Assembly: GCF_004664715.2 (NCBI RefSeq)
Contig: NC_051071.1
Span: forward strand, 4,117,501 to 4,181,500
Source of the DNA: Peromyscus leucopus
Taxonomy: Eukaryota; Chordata; Mammalia; Rodentia; Cricetidae
Direction: 5' to 3'
Length of the DNA: 64,000 bases
Part shown: positions 22,724-35,654 of the stretch, piece after piece
How positions within the stretch are numbered: the stretch's first letter is position 1
Layout: each line of letters starts with the position of its first letter
Translations under genes and position numbers: made by a program
Notes under the pieces: generated by a model
What the model was told of the DNA's origin: nothing
Databases searched by the model: none
The model's input: the letters and a program-made list of their open reading frames with translations, nothing else

Positions 22724-23122
22724 TGTGGGTTGACTTTTTGTATGATATGAATATGGGTTGTTATAATTGGTTAATAAAGAAGCTGCTCTGGCCTATGGTG
22801 AGTCAGGTTATAGCCAGGCAGGAAATCCAAGAGAGAGAGACAGGAAGAAAAAAAGGCAGAGGCAGAGTAGACACCAGTCTGCTGCCCAAGGAGCAACAAG
22901 ATGTCAGCAGACCAGTAATGCCATGGCCACATGGCAACATATAGATTAATAGAAATGGGTTGAGTTAAGTTATAAGAGCTAGCTAGCAAGAAGCCTGACA
23001 CATAGGCCATACAGTTTGCAAATAATATAAGCCTCTGTGTGTTTACTTGGGGTCAAGCAGCTGCAAGATGTGGGTGGGAGAGATTCATTCAGACTGTAGG
23101 GCCAGAGAAACTTCCAGTTACA
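22724..23122 (+). repeat. 3' LTR of the non-autonomous element
   Basis: Starts TGTGGGTTGAC after the purine tract and ends CAGTTACA. It is related to the solo LTRs at 54420-54804 and 60243-60614. Confidence 0.78.
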
Positions 23123-23216
23123 CTTTCAAGTGCAGGTCCCAAGAACTGAACTCAGTTCATCAGACTTGGCACCAAATGCCTTTAGCTAATGAGCCATCTT
23201 TCTGACCTTCAACAAT
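23123..23216 (-). repeat. B2 fragment, reverse orientation
   Basis: Reverse B2 head sequence ('ctaatgagccatctttctga') directly right of the LTR, so the LTR element may have inserted in a B2. Confidence 0.65.
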
Positions 23217-23989
23217 GTTTTAAATACTGAAAAATGGCTTAAAAAGTAGATTCTAAGTATGTGCACCATAAAAAAGCATGTAAGATAATGCTTATATTAG
23301 TTTTAACCATACAACATGTATACATATTTCAAAAGATTATGTTGTACATCATAAATACATACAATTTTTTTCATCAATTTAAAAACTACAGAATGAGAAG
23401 AAGACTTGGAGGAAGAGGAGAAAGAGGAAGAGTTGGTGATGGTGAAGGGACCAGCAAAGCACAAATGTCTTAAGCTGAAGAGTAGCTCCATAGTATAGGT
23501 CTTGTCCATGTTCAAGGACCCAGCTAATCTCCAGTGCAGCCAAAACAAATGGGGGTGGGATGCATGGCAGGCACATCTTGTTTGATAGAGCAACAAATAG
23601 AGGTTCAAAGATACTGTCTGAAATTTAAAAAAATGATTCTGTAGAGGAGCAGAGATTATTGATATAATTATATTGGCAGGAAAGAGACAGGGTATGGAGC
23701 TAAATTTGCATCGATCTTGACATTTAAATCAAGAAGCAATGCATTTGGAGACATGGAGGTCATTACAGAAAGAGCAGAAGCTGTGAAAATGTGTCACTAG
23801 AGAACAAGGGAAAGGACACACAAGCGATTTGTCAGTTGCATCTGGTATCCAGTCCATGGGATGACTGATCTTTCTAACAAATCTGTGATTCAGGGGAACA
23901 AATTATAGAAGAAATGACATTTTGGAAACTGAATGAAATGATGACATTCCAGGCTTTTTGATGATGATAATGGGTGGCATAATGTTTTC
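23217..23989. other. Unassigned sequence
   Basis: No gene is recognised. The frames here are short and antisense to A/G-rich sequence. Confidence 0.4.
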
Positions 23990-24388
23990 TGTGGTGGTTT
24001 AAATAAGAACTATGACCCCCATGGGCTTATACATTGTAATACTTCATCATTAGGGAAGGGTGCTTCTTGACAGGGATTATCAGATGTGGCCTTGTTGGAG
24101 TAGGTGTAGCCTTGTTGGAGGATGTCACAGTGGGGATGGACTTTTGGGATTTCAAATGCTCAAACCAGGCCCAGTATCTCTTTTCCCACTGCCTGTGAAT
24201 CTGAATGTCGAACTCTCAGCTTCTTCTTCACAACCATGCCTGCCTGTGTGCCCCCATGATTCCCACCATGTTGATAATGGACTAAACCTCTGAAGCTATA
24301 AGCAAGCCCTGATTAAATGTTTTCCTTTATAAGAGTTGTAGTAGTCATGCTTTCTCTTTACAGCAACAGAATTCTGACTAAGACTAGA
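23990..24388 (+). repeat. MaLR LTR (MT type), solo
   Basis: Begins TGTGGTGGTTTAAATAAGAA, contains 'ggccttgttggag' twice and 'gataatggactaaacctctg', and ends 'ctgactaagacta'. This layout is that of rodent ERVL-MaLR MT LTRs. Its 3' half is related to the reverse LTRs at 40996 and 46181. Confidence 0.8.
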
Positions 24389-24734
24389 GAGTCATTGTCA
24401 GGGAAGAAGGCTGGAATGTTGGTCAAAACTAGGAAGGGAGATAGGAGTACAGGCTGAGGAGCATCTGTTTCAATCACTTCTCAGGTTCTGAGGGACCACC
24501 TGGGGCTAGTGAAGTGCAGGCAACTTTGGTACAGTCTGTGATGGTGGGCCACTTGGGGCCTGGAGTGTTGCAGGCAGTTTTAGCACAGTCTGCAGTTGAC
24601 TGGAAACATGCTGGGACTAGGGACAGCAGTTAAAGTTAAGGAGTTTAGGGGAAATCTTTATCTTGGGTATATATTTGAAGCTTCCAGGCCCATGGTCCTC
24701 ATAGTCAGGAGTGTGGAAATAGTCCCAAGGAAGA

Positions 24735-24783
24735 GAGACAGAGAAAGAGAGAGAGAGGAGAGAGGAGAGAAGAGAGAGGAGAG

Positions 24784-24844
<61 letters not shown>

Positions 24845-24865
24845 GGAGAGGGAGAGGGAGAGGGA

Positions 24866-24945
<80 letters not shown>
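24735..24945 (+). repeat. (GA)n microsatellite
   Basis: About 210 bases of GA with GGAGAG variants. The Arg/Glu-rich plus frame and Ser/Leu-rich minus frame across it are artefacts. Confidence 0.95.
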
Positions 24946-24947
<2 letters not shown>

Positions 24948-25525
24948 ATCCTCAGGAACAGAGAGTAGGCAGGGAAGCTTAGGCTGTTCATTGATAGGAG
25001 GGCTTATCTGGCGTCTGTTTGACCCATGAGAAGTGGTTCCAAGTCGAGTCTTCCAGAAGCTTAGAAGAATTTTTTAAGTTTACAAAAAGAGAAAAGCTTT
25101 AGATATATTAGCATTGCCACTGTTTGTAATTTGTACTGAAATCCACATTATAGAAAAAGCAATAGATTCACACCTTTGAGTCATAGCAAAAGATTGCAGA
25201 GCTTAAAAATGATTTGGGGTTAAAAGCATGAATACTCTTTCTTCTATCCAGAGGACTGGATATATATAGATTGGAAAGAGATGTTTTCAGCATGAGAAGC
25301 ACTTTTAAGTCTACACTCAGAAAACAACTGAGGAAGTTTAAAATTTTTGGTTTATGAATATGATAATAGTAGTCATTGCTTTACCAGGGATAGATTAATA
25401 GCTTATCAAAACTCCACTGATTAATGTTAAAACTCTGAACTTTTGAAGTCTTAATCTAAAAACAACAGTATGATAAGAAGAAAAAAATCTTAAACCATTT
25501 CTCATTTTATATCACTTCCTTAGAC

Positions 25526-25935
25526 CTTGTCTTAGAGCTTCTATTGCTCTGACAAGACACCATGACCAAAAAAGCAAGTTGGAGAGGAAAGAATTTGACT
25601 TACACTTCCACATTGCTGTTCATCACTGAAGAAAGTCAGGACAGGAACTCAAATGGACAGGATCCAGGAGGCAGGAGCTGATGGTGCAGAGGCCATGAAG
25701 AGTTGCTGCTTACTGGCTTTCTTCCCTTGTATTAATCAGACTGCTTTCTCGTAGAACCCAGGACTATCAGCCCAGAGATGGTACTACCCACCATGGGCTG
25801 GGCCCTCCTCCGTTGATCACTAATTAAAATGCCTGAGAGCTGGATCTCACTGAGGCACTTTCTCAACTAAGGCTCCTTCCTCTCTGATTACTCTAGCTTG
25901 TGTCAAGTTGACACACAAAACTAGCCAGTACAGAT
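25526..25935 (-). repeat. LTR-like rodent interspersed repeat, reverse orientation
   Basis: Starts 'ttagagcttctattgctctg' with 'gacaccatgacca' and ends 'gtgtcaagttgacacacaaa' then 'actagccagtaca'. This is a familiar rodent LTR-type repeat, probably MaLR/ERVL-related. The exact family is not assigned. Confidence 0.65.
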
Positions 25936-28724
25936 CTTTTCAACTTGCATTTCCCCCTTTAAATTGCTTTCTTAGACTCTCAAAACTTACCTAAGCTTTC
26001 ACATCCTCAGACCTTTATAACTGCATTTATACACTTTAAGACCCTCATAATTTACATAAACTTCAAATCTTTTCTTTCCATCCAATCACTTACCACAAGA
26101 CACAGGTTTGCTGAAAACAGTTATAGATGTACTAGTTTAGAAAAGTGAGACCTGATTTTTACATATGAAAAAAACTGACCAGGCAGCTGCAGCTTTGGGG
26201 TTAGGAATGGTTTGCTGCTGTCAAACTGATAAAGCTACAGATAGCGATCAGCACCATCAAAGATCTGAGAAGGGTGAATTACAACAGAAGTATAATCCAA
26301 ATGGCCTTTGTATCAAATAAAATTTCAGAGACTTACCCACTACTTAGAAGGTTACCTAGGTTCCCCATGGTTCTCAATGGCTTTTGGGGGGTTAAAAGAT
26401 GGAATGGTCTTTTGCTATCACACAAGACAGTATGTCTTCATCTGCCACACAGGACAGTATTGGCCTTCAGCTGAGAGATTTTCCTATGAAAGAGGAACTT
26501 GATAAAACTTACCTACTTTAGAGAGGCATAATAGGGCAATCACCCCAAAAGTGTCCACAGTTTGGGTAGGGCCCTGGTAACAGGTGAGGGAAAGGGCAGT
26601 TCTTTACCAAGTGATTAGCAACAATCCAGGCAGAGTCATATTCTTTTGAGAGCTTAGGTCCACTACTAGGAGCTAGGATTTTTTCTAATCATGTGAAGAT
26701 TTTTTATTAAATACTTTAAGTATCATATTCAGCAGATCTCTGAGGAGTTTGAGGACCATCTATTAAATATACTTGATTTTAAACAATCTTTACTAGTTTT
26801 CAGTTACTTGCTTCAGGCTTAACCTTGCTAAATAAAGCTTGTCCCTATAAATGAATTACATTTGTACTTAGTATGATTATGAGCATAGTTCTGAGCACAT
26901 TAAAGAATTTAATCATTTATAGAGTGATTTGTATGTCTTAATTATCTTTAACAGTTTACAAGTTAGTGGCTTTTATAAGATTAGGAATTACAGCTTTATC
27001 CCTGTTAAATTTGAGCCTTAATAATTTGAGCTGAAGATTTAATTGAAAATCCTTTAGCATCGAAATAAAACTTTAACCAAAAATACAGTCCCAAAGACAA
27101 AGAGACTAGACATATATCTTTGAGCCAGACCTTAGGAATTTATAAATCTTGCTTATCTAATATACTGTATTCAACAAACACATGTTGTTTTTTTTATCCA
27201 AAATTTTTTAGAAACCTGGTGTTGAGCAGTTAGCAAAGACATAAGTAGTCAGACATATATCTCTAAGTCAGTTTATGTGAACAGTATACCTTTATAACCT
27301 CAGGTATTTATCATCATACAAAAGTCCATCCTAATCCAAAATATTTTTGGAGTCTTAGTCTAAAAGGAGATACAATGGTAAGAGGGCAAAGTGGACTAAT
27401 AACTTGTATAATTGTTACAGTAGTTGATTTATACCACGTAGTCATCTCAATCAAAAAGGTGGTAAAGTTACATTTCATGTATTTTCTTGCCTTAGTTAAG
27501 ATGTATGACAACCATATGGTTGCTATTTAAAAACATCTCTTTCATAAACAAGAGTTGAATTCAAATTATATATACAGTAAGTAGATCTATTTTTCTAAAT
27601 AAGAGTTGATTTTTATATAGCAATTAAGATTACATATGCATAGATTTTTTAACTATCAGTCTTTTGTCACAAGTTTCAAGCTAACTTTTTGTTACAGATT
27701 TTTCAGATTTTTAACCATGCCCAATAAACTTACAAATCCTAAGATAATTTATAGCATAGTCTTAAGAAAAAAAATTGAGAGCAGAGAGCAAAGAAATCAG
27801 AGACATAAAAGATTTTTAAGAGTAGAAAGTAGAAAAACATTAGTGATAAGAGAGTTTTCAAAGTTTAGAGCAGAACAAGTTCAGATATAAGAGGTTTTGT
27901 GATCATTTGGAGGGTGTAAGAAGTTGTTACCAATGAGAGAATTTGAAATCAAGTATGCCATCTTTGGCTGTCAAACTGTACTGAAGCCAAGCCTTTTCCA
28001 GTAAGACAGTGAGGCTTTAGTGAAATAACTGCATCTGAAAAGGAAAGGAGGATGGGTTACAGACAGAAGCTCTGCTATGGGAAGGGTTCCAATAAGCTCC
28101 AAGAGGGAACTGAGGGACAGAGAACAGTGTAGCTATGAGAAACAAGGGTTGTATTCCAGTGTTGCCATATAGGCCTAGTAGGGCATAGAGAAGAGACAGA
28201 GCAGGGAGCTCTGAAGCAGAGGCAAAGAAAGAGTTGTAGTATATGCTCAGGAAGGCATAGAGAAGCCAGAGGACTGCAGGTCCTAAGGAAGCCCCAGGAA
28301 GGAGCTGAAAATAAAGAGAGCAGCAGGGGTTAAGTATCATGTTGACAAGAATTTCAATCCAGGGCATCCCCAAGTGGACTGAGAGATCTGTAAGAGAGAA
28401 GTGTCCCAAAGTGATAGAGGCCCAGTAGGATGAGAGGAGCATATTGGTACACTGGTGTGGCTTTTGTAGTAGTAGACAAAGCAGGCAGCTCCAGAGTGAT
28501 ACTCAGTAGAGGAGAGATAAGTGGTTAGAGCAGGTAGATGAGTAAAAAGCTGAAGAAATTTACTGGGAGAAGATTTTGGGGAAAGGGGGAGTTCCAATAG
28601 AGAAAAAATAGTACTTGTCTTTGTAGAGATATGCTCATGAGGTTATAGCAGACTAGAGATATGGAGAGATGTGTAGGTGGCCGTCACCCCAGGAGACAAT
28701 AGCAGGCTCCAGGAGCCAGAGAGA
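25936..28724. other. Unassigned sequence left of ERV3
   Basis: No gene recognised. Part may be internal sequence of another reverse-strand ERV split by ERV3, because right of ERV3 (34845-34915) there is a reversed LTR-like start with 'gtttttattgt'. I cannot confirm this. Confidence 0.35.
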
Positions 28725-29189
28725 TGTAGATGTAACCAACCGTCTTATTAAATAAGAAACACAGAACCAATGCAAAGAAGAAAGCCAAGAGATCAGAGCT
28801 AGGAGCCTTACCACCTGCTGCAGCTAACCTCTTTAGCCAAGAGACCTCTCCGAAAGAGAGTTACTTCCTGTCTGTTTGTCTTTATATAGACTTTCTGTTC
28901 TGCCTTCTCATTGGTTGTAAACCCAAACACATGACTGTCTTGTCACTGCCTGTATGTACAGCCCTCCAGGTCTTCAATGGTATTGAGATTAAAGGCATGT
29001 GTCTCCAATGTTGGCTATATCCTTGACCACACAGAGATCTACCTAGCTCTGCCTACCAAGTGCTGGGATTAAAGGTGTGCACCACCAACGCCCAGCTTTT
29101 GCTATGGCTCTAATAGCTCTGATCCCCAGGAAACTTTATTTATTAACATACAATTAAAATCACATTTCAGTACAAATAAAATACCACCA
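28725..29189 (-). repeat. ERV3 3' LTR with embedded SINE-like segment
   Basis: On the minus strand it starts TGGTGGTATTTTATTTGTAC and ends GGTTACATCTACA, as do both ERV4 LTRs. The middle (about 28985-29095) contains B1-like sequence ('gtgctgggattaaaggtgtg' on the plus strand). About 465 bp. Confidence 0.85.
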
Positions 29190-31924
29190 TATTTCCCATT
29201 TTCTATTTTAATAAAAAGGAAAAAGGTTATAACTAACATAAGAAAAAGTATATACAAAAGTACAATAACTATATACAATATATACAAGTAATAAATACCT
29301 AAACAATGTCTAGTCCATTTGTATTTGACAAATTCAGAGAAAATAATTCTATTATCTATCCTATTTTGTAAGTCCAAAAAGTATCTAATTCACTTTCTAT
29401 CCTAATAAATCTTCAACTATAACTAACTAATCTTCAACTCCCTCAGAGACCCAAGAAGGAAATAATATTAGCTAACAAAAATAAAAACAAGAAGTGTATG
29501 CAATCAACTTCCAAAAAAATTTGTGAGTTGACAGAAACAGCCAGCTGCCTGGACAGTCACCTGAGGTTTCTCCGCAGTGTTAGGGCATCATCTTGAGCCT
29601 ATAGGCGTAGCATATCTGACAGACTCATTTGTGAAGTAGGATGTACACAAGGTCAACACTTCAACCTCACATTGGATGAGAGCAGTCCATGTACCAGAAA
29701 CACCTGAATTCCACTAGTGTCCTGTCATGATTCAGGATTTTAAATTCTGGAAATTTGTTGATGGTTTTTTAATTCAGCTGTCCATTCTTCTTGGCTGTGT
29801 ATATATGGCTTCATCTCAGCATCCCGTTCTTCTCCACATGCCTCTATGGAATGCCAATCTACTATTGAGAGGCATGAGCTTAGTTACTCTCCAAGAATAA
29901 CTGTTTCAGCTGCTGTTCCATTGCACATCAGAAGCCATCAGCCCACTGTCTGTTCAGCTGCCTTCGGGAAAAAAAAGGGCCACTTCAGGGATGGTGTCAT
30001 ATTATCTTGGCCTCAGAAGATGCCTTTTGATAAAGCCATAACCACACTTGTTTTTGGCAAGAATCAGTAGTCCTTTGTTTCGTGTCCTGTCTGTCCATTT
30101 TGTCCTGTTGATTTGAGGATACTTTGTTGTCCAGTGGCTAACTTTGGCCACAATGAAAGTTAACTCCATATGCAGTTTCTTCAATGGCCATATTTTCTCT
30201 GAAGTAGATTGGTACTGCCAGGAGCCAACATGTTCCATAGTCATAACAAAAGAGAAAATTTTTCTAAGTTATTAAAACATTTTAAATGCCATATTCTGTA
30301 GCTTTCTGAAGGGTTTGAGGATGACCTGCCTATCTAAAATATACCTGCTCAATTTTTAAAACATATCTAATATGACTACAAGTTCTATTATAATATCTAA
30401 CTACTAACTTTCATTTCTTTATATCCTAATAGTTGATAATAATAACATTCAAGGATCAGAAAATTGTATTACATTGTTAAATGAACGGTATAAGTACAAT
30501 TAGAAATATACATATAGCATTTTCTAACAATATCAATTTCAAATTTGTATATAATATAAGACAATCCAATCCAATGTAAAGTATTTAAAACTAGTAATTG
30601 TCTTTTTCTTCTTTTCTTCTCTCTTTTTTAAACAAGAACCTTGAATCTAATCTCCTTTGCCTAGTCTTTTTCTAACCCTTGAAAACTACTTGTAACCAAC
30701 CCCACTAAACAATGAAAATTATCCCAGATCCAAAACCCGTTAAAAAGACCAAAAAAAAAACCCGCCCCACACCATTTCTTTGGGAATGTTGGTGTCGTAG
30801 TCTTAAAATTGCTTCCTGCTGGGTATGGGAAAAGTTATCTTTATATTAAAAGAAAAATTTTAGGTTAATTGTCAAATTCTAGGAAAGGTAACTATATCCT
30901 TCGTTATCCAGTCTGTGTATAATGCCAAAGTACAGGGTTTATCTCAAGTCCTTATTCAAGTAGTCTTTGAGACTGGATCATCTCAGCTAGTCATCTCAAA
31001 AATTGCTCTGAGCACTTTGTTGTCCAAAGCTGATATGTAGATGATGTTTGTCAGCTTAGTGATATTATTATTGTCCACGTGGAATTGTTGTTGTTGTGGG
31101 GCCCCATCTTCTTCCTGGAGACTTCAGTTGATGTTAGGCCTGGCAGTGATTTCCTGCAGAAAACTGATAAGAGACTCAAACACAAAGACATATATATGCA
31201 GCTAATTGAAGCCTTTTTTTCTAGAAGTAGTTAGTACTCTATATGACCATTCATATCTTAACAAATTTTAAAATGTATATATATATATTAATCTTTAAAT
31301 CTTGATACAAATTTTATACTTTAAGAAAACTTTAAATAATCAGAATAGAATCAAAGAGTTGAGATTAGTAATAGAATATTCCCTTAATTAATTTGGCTTT
31401 TGTCCTGTCCCATAGCAAAAGATGGCTCTTTTCTTCTCGCATGATACAGGGGTTTGCATTTTCCTTTTAACAACATGCTTGAGTTTAAAGAAGGAGAGAG
31501 CCATTCTCCAACTCCAAAGTCAGCTTTAAATTTTAATTAGATTTAAATTTTAAATTTTAATTTTAATTAGTTAGAACTGGGACTATTAGAAGACCAATAG
31601 TGTTAGATCTTTAGAGAAGAGCAGAAACAAACATTTATGAAGACATATAAAATTTTTTAAATGATATACCCATATGCCATTTCACTCTGTTTCCTGGGAT
31701 AGATGATTTGTCCCTTTTCTTCAGTTGTCTCATTTGTCCAGTGTTCTTCAGATTCCTTAACCTTCATTCTCCTAAAAGACAAAAACAAAAACCTTTCCCC
31801 AAGACTAATTTTGGGGATGTTCCTTTTTGGCAAGTTATTATATGATTAAATAAAAAGGCATGTGTGACTGGTATAAGTTAGTTTAAATTGGATGTTCATG
31901 CTGGTTGATGAACTATCACCTCCT
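29190..31924 (-). other. ERV3 3' non-coding region without env
   Basis: About 2.7 kb between integrase and LTR with no env-like frame. It contains blocks shared with other proviruses (29400-29570; 29700-29875 matches ERV4 52250-52430; 30100-30250). The purine tract before the LTR is at about 29191-29225 (A/G-rich on minus). Confidence 0.75.
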
Positions 31925-32740
31925 CTAATTAAGAGGTCTCTCTTGTTCAAATCGAACCTTTATCAATTTTGATGGTACCCACAGCTTATCTTCTCCTATA
32001 GAAACAAAAGCAAAACCTCGTCCCCAATGTAACACATACCCTGGTTTCCATAATAAGGTCAGCACATCCTTAAAGTATATAGGCTGATTTAATTCTGTAG
32101 TTTTTTCTATTTTCCAGTGTCTCTCTGCAGCTGTTGTTCCTTTCCCATTGGCATTAAGAAAATTCAAAGTTAATAGAGCATTATGCAGTCTATTTCTGGG
32201 GGGTTTTGTTACCCCTTTCTGTTTATTTAGCATATCCTTTAGAGTTCTGTTTGATCTTTCTATAACTGCTTGACCTGTAGGATTATGTGGTATGCCTGTA
32301 ATATGCTTTATACTATAATAAGCAAAAAAACTATTTCATTTTAAGAGACATATGCTGGAGCGTTGTCAGTTTTAATTTGTGCAGGTATAACTTCTAGCAA
32401 ATGAGTGATTACAGAATCAGCTTTTTCAGAACTCAAAGCAGTTGCCCATTGAAATCCTGAATAACTATCGGTGTGGTGTACATATTTCAGTTTTCCAAAT
32501 TCTGCAAAGTGAAACACGTCCATCTGCCAGATTTCATTCCTCTGAGTAACCTTTGGGTTACATCCTGCTGGCAATGACGTTTGATTATAGAAGGAGCAAG
32601 TAGGACATTTCTTTACTATTTCTTTGGCTTGTTGCCAGGTTATGGAAAAATCCTTTTTTAAACCTTTACTATTGACATGATGTTTTTTATGAAATTCTGA
32701 GGCCTCCAGCACATTTCCTATCAATAACTTATCAATCTCA
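31925..32740 (-). pseudogene. ERV3 integrase, frameshifted
   Basis: The zinc domain is complete (H-K-K-H-H followed by K-K-C-P-T-C) and the catalytic core has Q-M-D and K-T-D-N-A-P. A frame break near 32335-32345 separates these from the third acid (E-R-S-N-R-T, about 32250). The C-terminal domain lies in 31925-32233, with F-A-F-V-S and K-L-W-V-P. It would catalyse proviral insertion if whole. Confidence 0.85.
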
Positions 32741-33715
32741 TCATTGCCTTGTGCTAGAGGGTCTGGCAGAGCAGTATGGGATCAAATGTGAGTTATATAT
32801 AAAGGATGACTCCTTTTCCTGATTGTATCTTGTAATTGAATAAATAGTGGTTAATTCTGAAGTATCAGGGATAAATTCTGCAGTCTCAATATGTAATACT
32901 ACTCTTTCAGCATACTGAGAGTCAGTTCCTATGTTGAGAGGTTCTGAAAAATCCATTAATACCAACAGAATAGCATACAATTCTGATTTTTGAGCTGAAT
33001 TATAAGGACTTTGAACCACTTTACTTAAATTTTCTGATTTGTAACCTGCCTTTCCTTCTTTGTTGGCATCTGTATAAAAGGCACAAACTCCAGATATGTT
33101 TTTTTCCCATACTATTCGAGGCAAGATCCAATCAGCTCTCTTTATAAGGTCAATTCTATCGCTTTTGAGATATTTGCTGTTAATTTCTCCCAAAAAATTA
33201 CTGCAAGCTTTTTGCCAAGGTTCACTTTCTGTCCATAATTTTTCAATGTCCTCCTCAGTTAAAGGTATGACAATTTCTGCTGGGTCTATTCCTGCTAATT
33301 GACGAAGTCTCAATTTTCCTTTCCAAATCAAGTCAGAGATTTTTTCCACATAAGTTTTTAATGTTTTATTTGGTTTATTTGGTAAAAATATCCATTCTAA
33401 TATAATACCTTCCCTCTGCATTAATATTCCTGTAGGAGAATGCCTAGAAGGTAAAATAACCATAATGCAATCCAGCTTTGGATCAATGCGATCCACGTGC
33501 TTTTCATGTACTTTCTTTTCTACCAAGGCCAATTCTTTCTCAGCTTCAGGTGATAATTCTCTTGGACTATTTAAGTCCTTGCCACCTTCTAAGGTTTTGA
33601 AAAAATTATTCAGTTCATCTATTTTTACCCCAACAATAGTTTGTAGATGAGAAATATCTCCAAATAATCTTTGAAAGTCATTAAGAGTCTGTAGTCTATC
33701 TCTCCTAATTTGCAC
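32741..33715 (-). pseudogene. ERV3 pol: RT thumb/connection and RNase H, 324-codon open stretch
   Basis: An uninterrupted 324-codon frame from the end of RT through the connection domain into RNase H. RNase H acids are seen in Y-T-D-A-N, S-E-L-Y-A-I and T-D-S-Q-Y-A. It lies between RT in another frame (above 33715) and integrase. The frame is similar, codon for codon, to ERV4 51493-52250. Confidence 0.85.
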
Positions 33716-34637
33716 CTTTTTGGGTCTAATTTTTGTAGCTCTATTTTGTATCCTAAATAATTAATAGAATCTCCTCTTTGTATCTTTTCAGGAGCAATTT
33801 GTAATCCTCAGCAAGGCAAAATTTTCTTTACTTCTTCAAACTTTCTAAAGTATCTGTATTTGAGTCAGTTAGTAAAATATCATCCATATAATGATAAATT
33901 ATAGATTTAGGAAATTTTTTACATACCACTTCTAATGGCTGTTGTACAAAATATTGGCACAGAGTTGGGCTATTCAACATTCCCTGTGGGAGGACCCTCC
34001 ATTGAAATCTTTAACCGGTTGTGAATTATTATAAGTAGGCACTGTGAAAGCAAATCTTTCTCTGTCTTTTTCTTGTAAGGGTAATGAAAAGAAACAGCCT
34101 TTTAAATCAATATCTATGAGAGGCCCTCCTTTCGTTAACAGAGTAGGCAAAGGAATTCCAGATTATAGAGAGCCCATTGGCTGAATTACTTTGTTAATTG
34201 CTCTAAGGTCTGTTACCATTCTCCATTTACCAGATTTCTTTTTAATAACAAATACAGTAGAATTCCAAGGGCTGGTTGATTCTTTAATATGCTGAGCATT
34301 TAACTGTTCTTCTATCAGCTCTTCTAAAGCCTGGAGTTTCTCTGTTGTTAAGGGCCATTGCTGAACCCATACAGGCTTGTCTGTTAACCATTTTAAAGGT
34401 AGATCTCTTGGTGTCTTTGGAAGATCATCAGCTGTTGTGCCCTGTTCTTGTATATTATGGATGGCTGGTGACCACTCATTAGAATAATACCTTCTAATAT
34501 TTCTCTCAGAAACACGTGCTAGTTTATGATTTGTTTCTGAGGTTGGAGGAATGTTAATCTGAGTATTCCATTGTTGCAACAAGTCTCGACCCCACAGGTT
34601 CATAGCTATGTTATACACATACGGTTTTAATTTTCAC
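33716..34637 (-). pseudogene. ERV3 reverse transcriptase N-terminal half, broken
   Basis: 34163-34618 is an open stretch covering the fingers ([12 protein letters not shown], then K-K-K-S-G-K-W-R-M). A stop follows at the position after M-G-S-L. The catalytic Y-M-D-D is present near 33878-33893 but in a disrupted frame. Confidence 0.83.
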
Positions 34638-35099
34638 TATCCGAGTAGGTGAGGAGAGATGCATAGTTAGAGCAGATGGAGGGAAGAAGCTGCTGCAGAG
34701 GCAGACTCTAGAACTGGAGTCAAATATGGTGGGTGGGCAGAAGCTAGAAGGAAAAAATGATTATACCTTAGGAGAGTCAATCAGAAGCTTGGTTTGGTTA
34801 GGAGAGAAGCTGAATCCCTTGGAAGGAGGCTCATATATGTTCCTCCTGGGTTTTGGCACCAAAGGAATGGAATGAGGACATAGTAAGGTATGGTTGAGGA
34901 GCAGGTTTTTATTGTAAATATGAGGGAAAGTTCAGCCAGAACTTAGGCTAGGGAGAGTGTGTGTATGTGAGAAGAACAGAGAGAAACCACAGGTACTGAG
35001 TGAGCATAGAAGCCAGCATATGCTTTAGTAATGCTAAAGGCACTTCAGTTAGCCATTTTCCTGAGTTTCTTTGGGACCTGACAGAGACAAACAACCCAA
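34638..35099. other. Unassigned sequence right of ERV3
   Basis: Contains 'gagaga' at 34654-34659, matching 28719-28724 left of ERV3; this could be a 6-bp target duplication but is too low in complexity to rely on. A reversed LTR-like start is possible from 34870. Confidence 0.35.
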
Positions 35100-35450
35100 T
35101 TCAATATGGGCCAGCAATATGAGATATTTTATTAGAACAGTTCCCTGCCAAAAGTACAACCCAATGGTTTCAAATGTGGTTTCACTTCAAAGCCTAGACC
35201 AATACTTTCAAAAAAATCACTTTGCCCCATATCCCTTCTACCCAATCCCAGTTGCCAAAGTATGTGATCCCCAGCTTGTGGTTTTTCCCTATAAAAATGC
35301 TCTACACCTAGGCTTGCCACCACTGCCGCATTTCCCTCCATCTGATGTGTGGTGGCCCAGGTTGAATCTGACAATAAACCCTTATGTGCTTGCATCGGAA
35401 ACCAACTCCTTGGTGGTCTCTGGGGGTTTCATGAAATGGGTATAACAATG
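35100..35450 (+). repeat. Class I (gammaretrovirus-like) LTR, copy 1
   Basis: Has a TATA-like 'ccctataaaaatgctctaca', 'gacaataaaccc' as poly(A) signal, and ends 'ggtctctgggggtttc'. This is the usual R-U5 arrangement of rodent ERV1-class LTRs. Related to 36655-36985. Boundaries are approximate. Confidence 0.6.
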
Positions 35451-35476
35451 AAACAAGCCTGTAAACTGAGGTAGGA

Positions 35477-35479
<3 letters not shown>

Positions 35480-35532
<53 letters not shown>
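35480..35532 (+). repeat. (CT)n microsatellite
   Basis: About 26 CT units. Confidence 0.95.
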
Positions 35533-35535
<3 letters not shown>

Positions 35536-35654
35536 AAGGGTATACTCTAAAGGTCAGAAATCCTCTTCTGTTAGCCTCCTGAGTGCTGGGTTATAAATGT
35601 GGGGCACCACTCTCAGCCCAAACCAGTCAATCAATCTCTCTTCCTTTTTTTCCT

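Larger units (their letters stand above)
20215..23122 (+). mobile_element. Short non-autonomous LTR element of the same retroviral group
   Basis: 5' LTR (20215-20497, 5'-truncated), Lys-type primer site (20500-20514), about 2.2 kb of internal sequence, purine tract (22710-22720) and 3' LTR (22724-23122). The two LTRs share long stretches, for example 'gggttgagttaagttataag'. The internal part lacks gag, protease and RT. Only the integrase C-terminal tail (about 21290-21530) and the 3' non-coding tract related to ERV1 3965-4450 are present. It would need proteins from relatives such as ERV4. Confidence 0.82.
28725..34637 (-). mobile_element. ERV3: 5'-truncated betaretrovirus-like provirus
   Basis: Order on the minus strand from high to low coordinate: end of protease/start of RT (34637), RT (to about 33700), connection and RNase H (33715-32741), integrase (32740-31925), 3' non-coding tract (31920-29190) and 3' LTR (29189-28725). 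Homology with ERV4 and ERV5 stops at about 34637, so gag, most of protease and the 5' LTR are missing. It retains the longest open pol segment of the window (324 codons). Its LTR is the same type as ERV4. Confidence 0.88.

Noticed and set aside
24596..24991. Arg/Glu-rich and Ser/Leu-rich frames of about 125 codons
   Set aside because: Both are translations of the GA microsatellite.
28017..28597. Minus-strand 141- and 86-codon frames
   Set aside because: Leu/Ser-rich, no domain, in repeat-like sequence; no evidence of coding.
28719..34659. 'gagaga' on both sides of ERV3 as a 6-bp target duplication
   Set aside because: Low complexity, and 16 unexplained bases separate the right copy from the provirus end.
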